Of a stretch of 64,000 nucleotides of DNA, positions 48,044 through 56,938 are shown piece by piece. How positions within the stretch are numbered: position 1 is the first letter of the stretch; the number at the start of each line of letters is the position of its first letter. Location of the stretch: positions 62,001 through 126,000 of the forward strand of contig JAJDED010000020.1 of the NCBI GenBank assembly GCA_029259915.1, in the 5' to 3' direction. Source of the DNA: Planctomycetota bacterium. Its GTDB lineage: Bacteria; Planctomycetota; Planctomycetia; Pirellulales; Lacipirellulaceae. A model generated the notes under the pieces. That model worked only from the letters and a program-made list of their open reading frames with translations. It was not told the DNA's origin and searched no databases. Made by a program: the position numbers and the translations under genes.

Positions 48044-48682
48044 ATGTCCGACAACGTTCGCATTCATCCCACGGCAATCATTGAAGAAGGCGTCGAACTG
48101 GGGCCTGGGACGGCGGTGTGGGACAATGTGCATATTCGTCACGGGGCAAGCGTCGGGGAGCAATGCCTTGTTGGTGAGAAGTCGTATATCGCGTACGATG
48201 TGCGGATTGGCAATCGAGTAAAGATCAACGCGATGGTTTACATTTGCTACGGTGTAACCATCGAAGATGGCGTGATGGTAAGTGCGGGGACAATTTTTAC
48301 CAACGACCAATTTCCTCGCGCAACGACTGCTGATCTGAAAACGTTGCGTTCTTCCGACCCCGATGAAGAGACAAGAGAAACCGTCGTAGGCGCCGGCGCG
48401 ACGATTGGCGCCGGTTGTGTGATCAGCAGCGGATTGCGCATCGGTCGGTTTGCCATGATTGGGATGGGCAGCGTGGTGACGCGCAGCGTGCCCGACTTTC
48501 ATCTGGTTGTTGGGAATCCAGCGCGGTCGATTGGTTGTGTCTGCCGATGTGGCAAACCGATTCGCAAATGGCCTGCCGGCGAGCGAGTGGCTCATGAATC
48601 GGTTGTCTGTTCCGCATGCCGTGCGCGTTATGTGATCGTCGATAGCCAAATTACCGAAGTCAGTCCAGGCACCAGCGCATGA
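48044..48682 (+). CDS. Left-handed beta-helix acyltransferase with C-terminal zinc-ribbon-like tail
   Basis: The hexapeptide repeat region (IHPTAIIEEGVELGPGTAVWDNVHI ... VGAGATIGAGCVISSGLRIGRFAMIGMGSVVTRSVPDFHLVVGNPARSIG) is that of WbpD/WlbB/PglD-like sugar N-acetyltransferases. It should acetylate the amino sugar made by the aminotransferase. The C-terminal roughly 45 residues hold paired cysteines (CRCGKPI and VVCSACRARYV), probably a zinc ribbon. ATGs at 48038 and 48044 are available and a TTG frame reaches 48020; I chose 48044. It ends with an ATGA overlap into the next gene. Confidence 0.86.
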   Translation: MSDNVRIHPTAIIEEGVELGPGTAVWDNVHIRHGASVGEQCLVGEKSYIAYDVRIGNRVKINAMVYICYGVTIEDGVMVSAGTIFTNDQFPRATTADLKTLRSSDPDEETRETVVGAGATIGAGCVISSGLRIGRFAMIGMGSVVTRSVPDFHLVVGNPARSIGCVCRCGKPIRKWPAGERVAHESVVCSACRARYVIVDSQITEVSPGTSA

Positions 48683-50100
48683 GCACTCCTGAAACCAACA
48701 CGGCACAGCGCGATTGGGCGGTGGTAGGCGGCGGAATGTTGGGGCTCACCCTTGCCTATCGGCTTGCGAAACAGGGCCAGCAGGTTACGGTTCTTGAAGC
48801 CGCGACAGAGATTGGCGGACTGGCTAGCGCGTGGCAGTTAGGCGACATTGTGTGGGACCGACACTACCACGTGACGCTGCTCTCCGACTTGCGTTTGCGC
48901 GAGCTACTTGGCGAATTGGGGCTCGAAGAGCAAATGCGCTGGGTGGAAACCAAAACAGGTTTCTATACCGACGGCAGCCTGGTTTCGATGTCGAATAGCA
49001 TTGAGTTTTTACGATTCCCGCCCCTGAACCTGCTTGAAAAACTACGGTTGGGGCTGACGATATTCCGCGCCTCGAAAATTCGCGATCCCAAACCTTTGGA
49101 AAAGATCTTCGTAGCCGACTGGCTCAAAAAATGGTCAGGCCAGGGGACGTTCCAAAAAATCTGGCTCCCGCTTTTGCAGGCCAAGTTGGGGAAAACCTAC
49201 CAGCGCGTCTCGGCCGCATTTATCTGGGCAACCATTGCCCGCATGTATCGGGCACGCCAAAGCGGATTGAAGAAAGAACTCTTCGGCTATGTTCCCGGGG
49301 GTTATGCGAACGTTCTCGAACAATTTTCCGATAAGCTCACCAAGCTCGGCGTCACGATCAAAACCGATTGTCCGGCGAACGAGGTTCGAAGTCTCGCAAA
49401 TGGTCGTGTGGAAGTGCAGTGCGGTGATGAAGGGGCTTCTGAGTTCGATCGCGTGGTGCTCACCACCCCTTCGTCCACTATCAGCCGAATCTGCCCGCAG
49501 CTCGACGACAATGAGCGCACCCGACACGAACAGGTAGAATACCTGGGGATTCTCTGCGCTTCGGTGGTTCTGAAAAAGGGGCTGAGCCCATACTACGTCA
49601 CCAATATCACGGACAGTTGGGTGCCCTTTACGGCAGTGATTGAAATGACAACGTTGGTCAATCCCGCCGAGATGGGCGATCGGCACCTTGTTTACTTGCC
49701 GCGATACGTTGCCGCGGACGACCCTGCCTGGCAATGGTCGGATGCAGAGATTGAGGAAAAGTTTTTGTCGGCTTTGGAAAAAATGTTCCCGTATTTTTCG
49801 CAGGACGACGTCGAAGCGTTTCGCGTCTCGCGGGTAAAGCAGGTGATGGCGTTGCCGACGCTCAATTATTCCGAAAACTTGCCGGCTATGCAAACATCTC
49901 TCGACGGCGTGTTTGCCGTCAATTCTGCCCACATTGTCAAAGGAACACTCAACGTTAACGAAGTTGTCGAACTCGCAGAACTCGCTTTCCGCGACCACTT
50001 GCTGCCCGCATGCTGCAAGACGGATTCTGAAACACATGCCTCAAAAGATGAAAATTCCCATGACGAAACCGCTGGCGAGCTTGTCGCTCGATCTGGATAA
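48679..50100 (+). CDS. FAD/NAD-dependent amine oxidase-like oxidoreductase
   Basis: The N-terminal dinucleotide fold WAVVGGGMLGLTLAYRLAKQGQQVTVLEAATEIGGLASAW is typical of flavin amine oxidases, UDP-galactopyranose mutases and desaturases. A second segment (RVEVQCGDEGASEFDRVVLTTPSSTISRI) resembles the substrate domain of HpnE/protoporphyrinogen oxidase-like enzymes. The C-terminus has AVNSAHIVKGTLNVNEVVELAE (flavin-binding end). The substrate is probably a sugar or lipid carrier in the cluster, which cannot be settled. It overlaps the upstream acyltransferase by ATGA (48679-48682) and the downstream deacetylase by 65 nt. Confidence 0.85.
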   Translation: MSTPETNTAQRDWAVVGGGMLGLTLAYRLAKQGQQVTVLEAATEIGGLASAWQLGDIVWDRHYHVTLLSDLRLRELLGELGLEEQMRWVETKTGFYTDGSLVSMSNSIEFLRFPPLNLLEKLRLGLTIFRASKIRDPKPLEKIFVADWLKKWSGQGTFQKIWLPLLQAKLGKTYQRVSAAFIWATIARMYRARQSGLKKELFGYVPGGYANVLEQFSDKLTKLGVTIKTDCPANEVRSLANGRVEVQCGDEGASEFDRVVLTTPSSTISRICPQLDDNERTRHEQVEYLGILCASVVLKKGLSPYYVTNITDSWVPFTAVIEMTTLVNPAEMGDRHLVYLPRYVAADDPAWQWSDAEIEEKFLSALEKMFPYFSQDDVEAFRVSRVKQVMALPTLNYSENLPAMQTSLDGVFAVNSAHIVKGTLNVNEVVELAELAFRDHLLPACCKTDSETHASKDENSHDETAGELVARSG

Positions 50101-51046
50101 CAAGTGGTCGTATCTCAAGACCCACGGCGATCGGGGTTGGGAATCGTTTCCCAGCTACCTCGATGTTGTTGTGCCGCGCGTACTGGAGTTGCTTGACGAG
50201 TGCGATCTGAAAATCACATTTTTTGTAGTCGGCCAAGATGCCGCATTGCCTGAGAATCACCAAGCACTACGTGCCCTGGCAGACGCGGGGCACGAAATTG
50301 GCAATCATTCGTTCCACCACGAACCTTGGCTCCACCTTTATTTGCCGGAGCAAATTTCTGAAGAACTCACCCAAGCGGAAAATGCGATTCATGACGCCAC
50401 AGGCAAACGCCCTATCGGCTTTCGCGGTCCGGGATTCAGCCACTCTCGTCCTTTGCTTGATGAGCTCGCCGCGCGCGGCTATCGTTACGACGCGTCGACA
50501 TTCCCAACATTCTTGGGGCCGTTGGCTCGGATGTATTATTTCCTTAGCACCCACCTGACGCGTGCCCAACGCGAAGAGCGCAAAGAGCTATTCGGCAAAT
50601 TCGTCGCTGGCTTTTCGCCGTTACGTCCGCACTTGTGGCAGGACATTTCGGAGAAAATACTGGAAATTCCCGTGACGACGATGCCGTTGTTAAAGATCCC
50701 GATCCACGTGAGTTATCTACTCTACTTGGCCCAATTCTCTCGCGTGTTAGCGCTCAGCTATTGGCGCATGGCTTTACTACTTTGCCGAGTAATGCGTGTG
50801 GAGCCTTCGCTTCTAATGCATCCCTTGGACTTTTTGGGAGCGGAAGACGATAGTGACCTGGCCTTTTTCCCGGCGATGAAATGCTCCGCGGACGAGAAAA
50901 TATCGCTCGTGCGGGAAGTTCTTGAATTGTTGGGGCGTCATCACCGCATTGTCCCCATGGGCGAACATGCCGAGGCCGTGTTGCATCGCCTTGAGCGTAG
51001 TGTACCGAGTGGGGAGTTAGCGCGTGCGAGAACAGAGGGATTTTAG
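50036..51046 (+). CDS. Polysaccharide deacetylase (NodB/CE4 family)
   Basis: The NodB domain has motif 1 SLSLDLDNKW (Asp pair), motif 2 HSFHHEPW (the H-S-x-x-H zinc site), and motif 3 RGPGFSHSRPLLDELAARGYRYDAS. The product is expected to remove acetyl groups from N-acetyl sugars, cytoplasmic or membrane-associated (no signal peptide). The start is uncertain: ATGs at 50036, 50048 and 50060 all lie inside the end of the upstream oxidoreductase gene. It is the modification enzyme next to a sulfotransferase; deacetylated amines may then be sulfated (inference). Confidence 0.88.
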   Translation: MPQKMKIPMTKPLASLSLDLDNKWSYLKTHGDRGWESFPSYLDVVVPRVLELLDECDLKITFFVVGQDAALPENHQALRALADAGHEIGNHSFHHEPWLHLYLPEQISEELTQAENAIHDATGKRPIGFRGPGFSHSRPLLDELAARGYRYDASTFPTFLGPLARMYYFLSTHLTRAQREERKELFGKFVAGFSPLRPHLWQDISEKILEIPVTTMPLLKIPIHVSYLLYLAQFSRVLALSYWRMALLLCRVMRVEPSLLMHPLDFLGAEDDSDLAFFPAMKCSADEKISLVREVLELLGRHHRIVPMGEHAEAVLHRLERSVPSGELARARTEGF

Positions 51047-51050
51047 TAGC

Positions 51051-52139
51051 ATGCCCAGCACTTTGAGACATCTGCTGCACCGGGTCGTGCCGAACCATTT
51101 TGACGACCCGTTAGGTCTTGCCAGTCGGCTGGTGAAAACGCGTGACCCGGCCGCGTTGTTTGCAATGTTTAACGCAGGTTTGGGTGTTGTGAGCGCACCG
51201 TGCGATTGGCTACTTTCGCCGCTGGAGAAAACGGCCATTCGTCAGGCACCCCCTCGACAGGGCCCGCTGGTGTTTGTCTGTGGGGGACCACGCACAGGAA
51301 CAACGCTCGCGGCACAACTGTTGTCCAACCATTTGCCTGTGTCCCGTTTTACCAATTTTACTTCTCTGTTTCCTCGCTCGCCCATCCTGGCCACGAGATT
51401 TTCCAAGCGTTGGTTTAGAGCACCCAAGCAGGATCAAAAAAGTTTCTATGGGCGGACGAGTCGACTGTCGGGAATGAGCGATGCGCTCGTGCTTTGGGAT
51501 CGCTGGTTGGGTAAGGATCGCCGCAGGCCCTCGCAGTCGGTAACGCCGGAAGTAGCAATCGCGATGCAACAGTTTTTTGCCGCCTGGGAAGCTGCGTTCA
51601 AACATCCCCTGCTGGCAAAGTGTAACAACCTTGATGCGGTTGCGCACATCGTGGCCGGAGTCCTGGAGAAATCGTACTTCGTTTGCCTCACCCGCGATCC
51701 CATTTACATGGCTCAATCGCTCTACTACGCCCGGCTGATGATTCACGGATCGCTGGAGATTCCCTACGGAACAGCAACGGACGAAGCAGAGAAAAACGAC
51801 GATCCGATCGCCTCGATTTGCGAGCAGGTGCGATATCATCTCGGGCAGGCACAGAAGCAGGAAAACAGAATTGGGGCAGACCGTTTTCTGCGGATCGCTT
51901 ATGAAGATGTTTGCCGCGACTCTGCAGCTTTGGTTCGACGCGTGGGACAAGATTTTCTGCAACTTGAAAACGCCGAGCTTGAGCAACTTTATCTTCCGCC
52001 AATACCATGCGCGAATCGACCGCGCCTGGAGAAATCGGTGCTCGACGAATTTCAAAAACAACTTGCCGACTACAGTGCCGATGGTTCGAAGACGCACTGC
52101 GATTCGCCAGATCGCCAGGAGTCGCAATTTTCTTCATGA
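51051..52139 (+). CDS. Sulfotransferase family protein
   Basis: The 5'-phosphosulfate-binding loop is visible as LVFVCGGPRTGTTLAAQLLSNHLPV (P-loop-like, about residues 70-95). The region KSYFVCLTRDPIYMAQSLYYARL fits the 3'-phosphate-binding Arg/Ser of PAPS sulfotransferases. It would transfer sulfate from PAPS to the glycan, or to a related acceptor. A GTG 9 codons upstream (51024) has GGGGAG before it and is an equally good start. It overlaps the following GT39 by ATGA (52136-52139). No APS kinase gene is in the window. Confidence 0.85.
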   Translation: MPSTLRHLLHRVVPNHFDDPLGLASRLVKTRDPAALFAMFNAGLGVVSAPCDWLLSPLEKTAIRQAPPRQGPLVFVCGGPRTGTTLAAQLLSNHLPVSRFTNFTSLFPRSPILATRFSKRWFRAPKQDQKSFYGRTSRLSGMSDALVLWDRWLGKDRRRPSQSVTPEVAIAMQQFFAAWEAAFKHPLLAKCNNLDAVAHIVAGVLEKSYFVCLTRDPIYMAQSLYYARLMIHGSLEIPYGTATDEAEKNDDPIASICEQVRYHLGQAQKQENRIGADRFLRIAYEDVCRDSAALVRRVGQDFLQLENAELEQLYLPPIPCANRPRLEKSVLDEFQKQLADYSADGSKTHCDSPDRQESQFSS

Positions 52140-53647
52140 CCGGCTCAGAACCAACGTCGATTGCAACCAAATCTCGTCTTGTACGTGATTCAGCGATCTT
52201 AAAATTCACGCTGTTTGGTATTGTGATCCTAGCTTACATGTTGCGCGGTTGGGGATTGCACGACCGAGGTTTTACGGCCGATGAAGTGTCGGAAGTACGA
52301 TCGGCCCATGCGCCATTGAGCAGTATCATTCTGGACGAAGACGACGACCGATTTCCACCCTTGTATCGAGTGGCGTTGGCAACCACGATTCGCTTGACGG
52401 GCACCGATTTGGCAGCGCGCTGGCTAAACGTGTTGTTCGGTGTCGTAGCGGTAGCGGTTGCGTGGCGCGCGGGGGTGGAACTTTTGGGACCGCGTGCTGG
52501 GATTTGGCCGGCGTTGCTATTGGCAACCTGCCCGCTGCATGTCCACTTCAGTCGGGAGGGCAGGGCGTACCCGATGTATTTTCTGTTATGTAGTTTGGCG
52601 ATTTGGGCCATGTTGCGTTTGCGCCGCACTGGGGATTTTGCCGATTGGCTTTTCCTCGGTGTGGCAAGTGTGTTGGCGATTTACACCCATTACTTTGCGC
52701 TGCCATTGTTAACGGTTCTCTGGATATCGGCACTGCTGGTGGCTTGGGGTCGAAAGGACTTCCGCTTGGGTTTGGCAGTGATGCTAGGGGCGGGAGTGGC
52801 ATGCCTGCCGACGGTGTTTCTCTATTGGCAAGCCTCGCAAGACTTGCCCGGCGAAAAACTGGTGGCGAGTTTTGATATCGAGGCTTGGGCCTACACATTC
52901 ATGTCGCTCGTGTCGGGTTTTACGTTAGGTCCTTCGATGCGAGAACTGCGCACCATGTCCGCTGCCGAGGGCATTCGGCAATTTCTCCCGTGGGTTGTGC
53001 CAATTGGCATCGTGCTGTTGACGTTATCCGTCCATGCTCTGGTTCAACTACGCAAGCCGGGATTGCTCGCTCTGTTTGCGGCATTGCTGATTGTTCTACC
53101 TCCCGTCATAGGTTGGGGCGGGGATTTTGCGGGGGTTGGGTTTGTGTATCGCTACGTAATCTGGCTTGCGCTGCCATTTGTACTATGGCTGGGAGCCGGC
53201 GCGGCGCGGTGCGGCGAAAGTAAAACCGCCTTGGTGGCGGTTGCTGTTTTGTTACTGATCCATGGTATCGCGCTGAAAAATCAGTTTTTCAATCCACGTT
53301 ACCAGGGAGAGGACTTCCGCGCAGTTGCGCAATATCTCGAAGCTTCCGAGACGCGCAGACCGATTCTTGTCGCTTCACCCTATATGGCCGCAGCGCTCGA
53401 TTACTATTTGGACGATGACTGGAAAGTATCCAGTTTCCCGATCTTTGCCGAGTTGGAAGAGCAACGTCAGAACGAAATCCGCAACTTTCGAGAATCGCTC
53501 TCCGAGGGGAGCGAGTATTGGTACGTGTCGCAATGGTTGCCAGACGATGACGTTCGTCGGACTGTGCGCGATCGGGCGAGTGAAACATTGGCAGTACAAT
53601 TCACAACCGAAGTGGCCATGATGGAAATCTCGACCGGCGTCAGATAG
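52136..53647 (+). CDS. Membrane glycosyltransferase, GT39/PMT-like
   Basis: This is an integral membrane GT-C protein with about 9-11 predicted hydrophobic segments. The N-terminal loop has ADEVSEVRSAHAPLSSIILDEDDDRFPPLYRVAL, the PMT/ArnT-type acidic catalytic loop. It transfers a sugar from a polyprenyl-phosphate donor on the outer face of the membrane. The donor may come from the DPM-like GT2 earlier in the cluster (inference). It ends the cluster. The ATG at 52136 gives the ATGA overlap; the frame extends further upstream but lies inside the sulfotransferase gene. Confidence 0.85.
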   Translation: MTGSEPTSIATKSRLVRDSAILKFTLFGIVILAYMLRGWGLHDRGFTADEVSEVRSAHAPLSSIILDEDDDRFPPLYRVALATTIRLTGTDLAARWLNVLFGVVAVAVAWRAGVELLGPRAGIWPALLLATCPLHVHFSREGRAYPMYFLLCSLAIWAMLRLRRTGDFADWLFLGVASVLAIYTHYFALPLLTVLWISALLVAWGRKDFRLGLAVMLGAGVACLPTVFLYWQASQDLPGEKLVASFDIEAWAYTFMSLVSGFTLGPSMRELRTMSAAEGIRQFLPWVVPIGIVLLTLSVHALVQLRKPGLLALFAALLIVLPPVIGWGGDFAGVGFVYRYVIWLALPFVLWLGAGAARCGESKTALVAVAVLLLIHGIALKNQFFNPRYQGEDFRAVAQYLEASETRRPILVASPYMAAALDYYLDDDWKVSSFPIFAELEEQRQNEIRNFRESLSEGSEYWYVSQWLPDDDVRRTVRDRASETLAVQFTTEVAMMEISTGVR

Positions 53648-53683
53648 TAAACTTCGCGATCGACTCGAGTGGATACTTCAGTT

Positions 53684-53990
53684 ATGTAGTCACAGAGACC
53701 ACAGTTCGAGTTTTGCACTTTTAACAAGCAGAATAGAACGCAGATGCACACGGATCATGCGGATTTCCGCAGATTTTTTGCAGGGTACTGAGAACCTTGT
53801 CCATGAGAACGAACCTCTCAATTATTTCGTAATCGGTGCCAATTCGTTTCATCCGCGTTTATCCGTGTTCTATTCTTTTTTTGACGAAATTGCGGTGGTT
53901 CCTGAGCCCCAAAATTGCAAAAAGTCGAACACAGAGAAAATTTCCATCAGCAACATTTTCTCCGCGATCTCTGTGTACTCTGTGGCTACA
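53684..53990. repeat. Composite of nested palindromic repeats (9-mer and 10-mer classes)
   Basis: The outer arms at 53684-53704 and about 53961-53990 are CACAGAG-class 9-mers in inverted orientation. Inside is an inverted pair with 10-nt units: AGAATAGAAC plus AACNCGGATN units at 53730-53763 and the reverse at 53850-53876. A further AACACAGAG near 53928 pairs with the right outer arm. The whole non-coding gap (53648-54007) is made of these elements, and no gene is visible. Confidence 0.65.
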
Positions 53991-54007
53991 ATTTTTTAGG
54001 GAATGCC

Positions 54008-54223
54008 CTACTCGGTGGTTTCGAGCGGTTCGCCCTGACATTCGGGCAACGGATTGCTGCACCCCTCGCAAAGCGTGTTTCCCTGAGAATCTCGCAGATT
54101 GGCCAACCCGCCGCAGCTTCCTCGCAGTCGTCGATTGCTAAGGATCACGCCAATCGCCATCCCCAGAATTGCGATTGCAAAAACCACAAATGTAATTGCA
54201 AAGGTAAACCACATTGCCTGCAA
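54008..54223 (-). CDS. nqrM: NqrM, maturation factor of Na+-NQR
   Basis: The 71-residue protein has one membrane segment (about 5-28) followed by the NqrM/DUF539 cysteine motif. It has GSCGGLANL (Cys37) and then Cys52, Cys55 and Cys62. NqrM is needed to assemble the Fe-S centre held between NqrD and NqrE (established in Vibrio). Its start is 2 nt after the apbE stop, so it is the last gene of the operon. It is short and easily missed, but the cysteine pattern and position support the call. Confidence 0.87.
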   Translation of the reverse strand: MQAMWFTFAITFVVFAIAILGMAIGVILSNRRLRGSCGGLANLRDSQGNTLCEGCSNPLPECQGEPLETTE

Positions 54224-54225
54224 TC

Positions 54226-55293
54226 CTATTTCTGACGATCAAGTAATTTCTGAAACTCAGGCGTTGCGTGTTCGACGATCTCCTGATCCCGACGTACTAA
54301 AAACAGCGCCGCAACCTCGTTTGCCACGCACCAATCATACCCCAACTCGTCTCCCATCACCAACAGGGCGGTCGCCCAGGCGTCGGCTTGCATGCACGTG
54401 TCGGCGATTACGGAAACGGCCGCCATATTGTGTAATACAGGCCGACCAGTATGCGGATCGATGGTATGCGAATAACGTACGCCTTCGTACTCAAAAAAAT
54501 TGCGGTAATCACCCGATGTGGCCAGCGCCGCGTCACGAAGCTCGATAACTTTCTGCAAAGATCGGCCCGCGGCGTTCGGTGTTTCCACGCCAATTTGCCA
54601 CAACTTATCACCGGGCTTCGTGCCGCGTGTGCGCACTTCACCGCCAATTTCAACCATCGAACTGGAATACCCACCTTTGTCGAGCAGTGCTGAAATTTCG
54701 TCGACCGCGTAACCCTTGGCGATCGCCGAGAGGTCGACATACAACCCCGGCACCGACTTCCGCAGCGCCGGCGGATCGCGTCGCACTTCGACCTTGTCAA
54801 AACCCACATCTGCTAACGTCATGGCGATATCTGCTTCAGCGGGCGGCAGCACTTGGTCCTTCTCAGGCCCAAATCCCCAAAGATTTACTGCTGGACCCAC
54901 CGTCGGATCGAACGCGCCGCCCGAGTCCACGGCGACTTTCAGTGCAAATTCAATCACAAGTACAGTCTCCGCCGAGACTGCAAACCAATCGTTCCCGGTG
55001 GTTTGATTGAACTTCGACAGCTCCGACTCGGCATCGTAGGTCGACATCTGCCGATTGATCTCGGCTAACCGCGTGTCGACTTGTTCTTGGATAGCAGTCA
55101 GAACAGACTGAGGGGATTTTGTGACGATGCTCACCGAGTACCGCGTGCCCATTGTCGGTCCAGCAAAGGACGACACCTCGAGCCGCGGAACATCAGACGC
55201 GGGACGACACGCACTCAAGCAAACGACGCTCAATAGCAGACCGGTCGACATCCAGAAACGGAATCGCGACGCATTACCCGCCGAAGTCGTCAT
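54226..55293 (-). CDS. apbE: FAD:protein FMN transferase (ApbE), lipoprotein
   Basis: This periplasmic enzyme attaches FMN to threonines of NqrB and NqrC by a phosphoester bond. It has a lipoprotein signal ([13 protein letters not shown]), the FAD-binding [11 protein letters not shown] near the N-terminus, [21 protein letters not shown] and the Mg-binding [11 protein letters not shown]. Its start overlaps the end of nqrF by about 20 nt; an inner ATG at 55251 begins the lipoprotein signal and is an alternative. Location in the nqr operon fits its role. Confidence 0.93.
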   Translation of the reverse strand: MTTSAGNASRFRFWMSTGLLLSVVCLSACRPASDVPRLEVSSFAGPTMGTRYSVSIVTKSPQSVLTAIQEQVDTRLAEINRQMSTYDAESELSKFNQTTGNDWFAVSAETVLVIEFALKVAVDSGGAFDPTVGPAVNLWGFGPEKDQVLPPAEADIAMTLADVGFDKVEVRRDPPALRKSVPGLYVDLSAIAKGYAVDEISALLDKGGYSSSMVEIGGEVRTRGTKPGDKLWQIGVETPNAAGRSLQKVIELRDAALATSGDYRNFFEYEGVRYSHTIDPHTGRPVLHNMAAVSVIADTCMQADAWATALLVMGDELGYDWCVANEVAALFLVRRDQEIVEHATPEFQKLLDRQK

Positions 55294-56494
55294 ACGCGAT
55301 GTTCTCTTTCTCGACTCCCAAATCGTCAAGCATTTTGAACACTGCCGCGTTCATCATCGGCGGGCCGCAGATGTAGTATTCGATATCTTCGGGGGCAGGA
55401 TGCTTTTTCAAGTAATTTTCGAGCAACACCTGATGGATGAACCCCGTGTAGCCGTCCCAATTGTCCTCGGGCTGCGGTTCGGAAAGAGCGATATTAAACT
55501 TAAAATTGGGAAATTCCTTTTCGATCTCGCGGAATTGATCAACATAGAACAACTCGCGCATACTCCGTCCGCCATACCAGTAAGAAACCTTGCGGTTTGT
55601 CTTGCGGTTCTTAAACAGCTCAAAAATATGGCTTCGCAGGGGTGCCATGCCCGCTCCGCCGCCGATGTAAACCATCTCAGAGTCGGTGTCTTTGATGAAG
55701 AACTCACCGTACGGGCCGGAGATTGTCACTTCGTCCCCAGGCTTCCGACTAAAGATGTAGGAAGACATTTTCCCCGGCGGCACGTTAGGCATTCTGGGCG
55801 GCGGGCTGGCCACGCGGATATTGAGCATGATGATGCCCTTTTCGCCGGGATAGTTCGCCATCGAGTAAGCGCGGGTCACCGGCTCGTCGACTTTCGAGAC
55901 ATATCGCCAAACGTCGTATTTGTCCCAATCAGATCGATATTCTTCCTCGATGTTGAAGTCCTTGTAAGTCGCCTCGTGCGGAGGACATTCGATCTGAATG
56001 TAGCCGCCGCTTTTGAAGCCGACTTCTTCGCCCTCGGGCAATTCGATGACAAATTCCTTGATGAACGTGGCGACGTTGTGGTTGGAGCGCACCTTGCAGA
56101 GCCACTTTTTGGTTTCAAACGCCTCGGGCGGCACTTCGATGCGCATGTCCTGCTTGACCGCCACCTGGCAGGAAAGCCGACAACCCTCGCGGGCTTCCCG
56201 ACGATTGATGTGCGTGCGCTCGGTCGGCAGGATATCGCCGCCACCTGCGAGCACTTTCACTTCGCATTGGGCGCAAGTCCCCCCGCCCCCGCAGGCAGAG
56301 GAAACCAAAATCCCAGCATCGGAGAGCGCCCCCAGCAACTTTCCGCCGACGGGTACCTCGATCGTTTTTTGCTCGTTGATCGATAGCGTAACATTGCCAC
56401 TGGGAACCAACCGCGCCTTGGCCGCCAGAATCAGCACAACCAACGCCAGCACAACCAGCGTAAACATCGCGACGCCTAAGAGTATTTCGAGCAT
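55274..56494 (-). CDS. nqrF: Na+-translocating NADH:quinone reductase subunit F
   Basis: This is the NADH-oxidising subunit. An N-terminal membrane anchor (about 4-25) precedes a 2Fe-2S ferredoxin domain with Cys68, Cys74, Cys77 and Cys109. An FAD domain with RAYSMANYP and a C-terminal NADH domain with [13 protein letters not shown] follow. Length (406) is normal. No Shine-Dalgarno site is visible before the ATG: the 12 nt upstream read GGCTCCCCCT-like, and directly beyond lies the repeat arm of the inserted four-helix-bundle element. Confidence 0.95.
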   Translation of the reverse strand: MLEILLGVAMFTLVVLALVVLILAAKARLVPSGNVTLSINEQKTIEVPVGGKLLGALSDAGILVSSACGGGGTCAQCEVKVLAGGGDILPTERTHINRREAREGCRLSCQVAVKQDMRIEVPPEAFETKKWLCKVRSNHNVATFIKEFVIELPEGEEVGFKSGGYIQIECPPHEATYKDFNIEEEYRSDWDKYDVWRYVSKVDEPVTRAYSMANYPGEKGIIMLNIRVASPPPRMPNVPPGKMSSYIFSRKPGDEVTISGPYGEFFIKDTDSEMVYIGGGAGMAPLRSHIFELFKNRKTNRKVSYWYGGRSMRELFYVDQFREIEKEFPNFKFNIALSEPQPEDNWDGYTGFIHQVLLENYLKKHPAPEDIEYYICGPPMMNAAVFKMLDDLGVEKENIAYDDFGG

Positions 56495-56505
56495 AGGGGG
56501 AGCCT

Positions 56506-56545
56506 TTAGCGGTTAGCAATTAGCTGTTAGCTTTTAGCTTTTAGG
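56506..56545 (+). repeat. Left inverted arm: five TTAGCNN heptamers
   Basis: TTAGC recurs at exactly 7-nt spacing at 56506, 56513, 56520, 56527 and 56534, followed by TTAGG. It is the inverted counterpart of the arm at 56901-56935. The first stop codon of the four-helix-bundle gene (TAA on the minus strand, 56534-56536) lies inside this arm, and the last residues Pro-Lys-Ser are encoded by it. Confidence 0.85.
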
Positions 56546-56896
56546 GGATCGCAAGCGTTTGCTTAATGAGCCAAGCATCTTTTTAATTTCATTGATTTTC
56601 ATGTCCAGCTCTTGGTATGTGTCTTTGTCTAGCAGCCCTAAGTCGTGCGCGAGCTGAAAATGGTATTCGACTTCACATGCCGACCCGCCGGCAATTTCGA
56701 CAAACCTCCGGAAATCGCCATCGGTTTCCCGTCCACCACCTTCGGCAATGTTTGCCGGTATCGAGGCAGCAGCGCGACGGAGTTGTGATGTAAGCCCAAA
56801 TTTCTCATTGTTCGGAAATTTTTCAGTCACCCGATAAACGGTCAACGTCAAAGCATGCGATTTCTTCCAAACTTCAAGATTACGAAAGTTTCTCAT
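56534..56896 (-). CDS. Four-helix-bundle protein (23S rRNA intervening-sequence protein family)
   Basis: The 120-residue product has the family signature RNLEVWKKSHALTLTVYRVTEKFPNNEKFGLTSQLRRAAASIPANIAEGGGR followed by the EVEYHFQLAHDLGLLD segment. This is a complete member of the four-helix-bundle/IVP family, first seen inside intervening sequences of 23S rRNA and also found as free genes of unknown function. Inverted heptamer arms flank it closely (right arm ends 5 nt before the ATG). It splits nqrE from nqrF. It lies in the same orientation as the operon, so it would be in the nqr mRNA. Confidence 0.88.
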   Translation of the reverse strand: MRNFRNLEVWKKSHALTLTVYRVTEKFPNNEKFGLTSQLRRAAASIPANIAEGGGRETDGDFRRFVEIAGGSACEVEYHFQLAHDLGLLDKDTYQELDMKINEIKKMLGSLSKRLRSPKS

Positions 56897-56900
56897 AGTA

Positions 56901-56935
56901 AAAAGCTAACAGCTAACAGCTAATAGCTAACAGCT
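56901..56935 (+). repeat. Right inverted arm: GCTAANN heptamers
   Basis: GCTAA recurs at 7-nt spacing at 56905, 56912, 56919 and 56926, with a degenerate fifth unit at 56933. It is the reverse complement of the left arm at 56506-56545 over about 35 nt with few mismatches, so the nqr mRNA could fold into a stem with the four-helix-bundle gene in its loop. Confidence 0.85.
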
Positions 56936-56938
56936 CTC

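Noticed and set aside
55121-56386. Open frame of about 420 codons on the plus strand opposite nqrF and apbE
   Set aside because: It is antisense to two clearly recognised genes, has no family motif and reads as a shadow frame of high-GC coding sequence.
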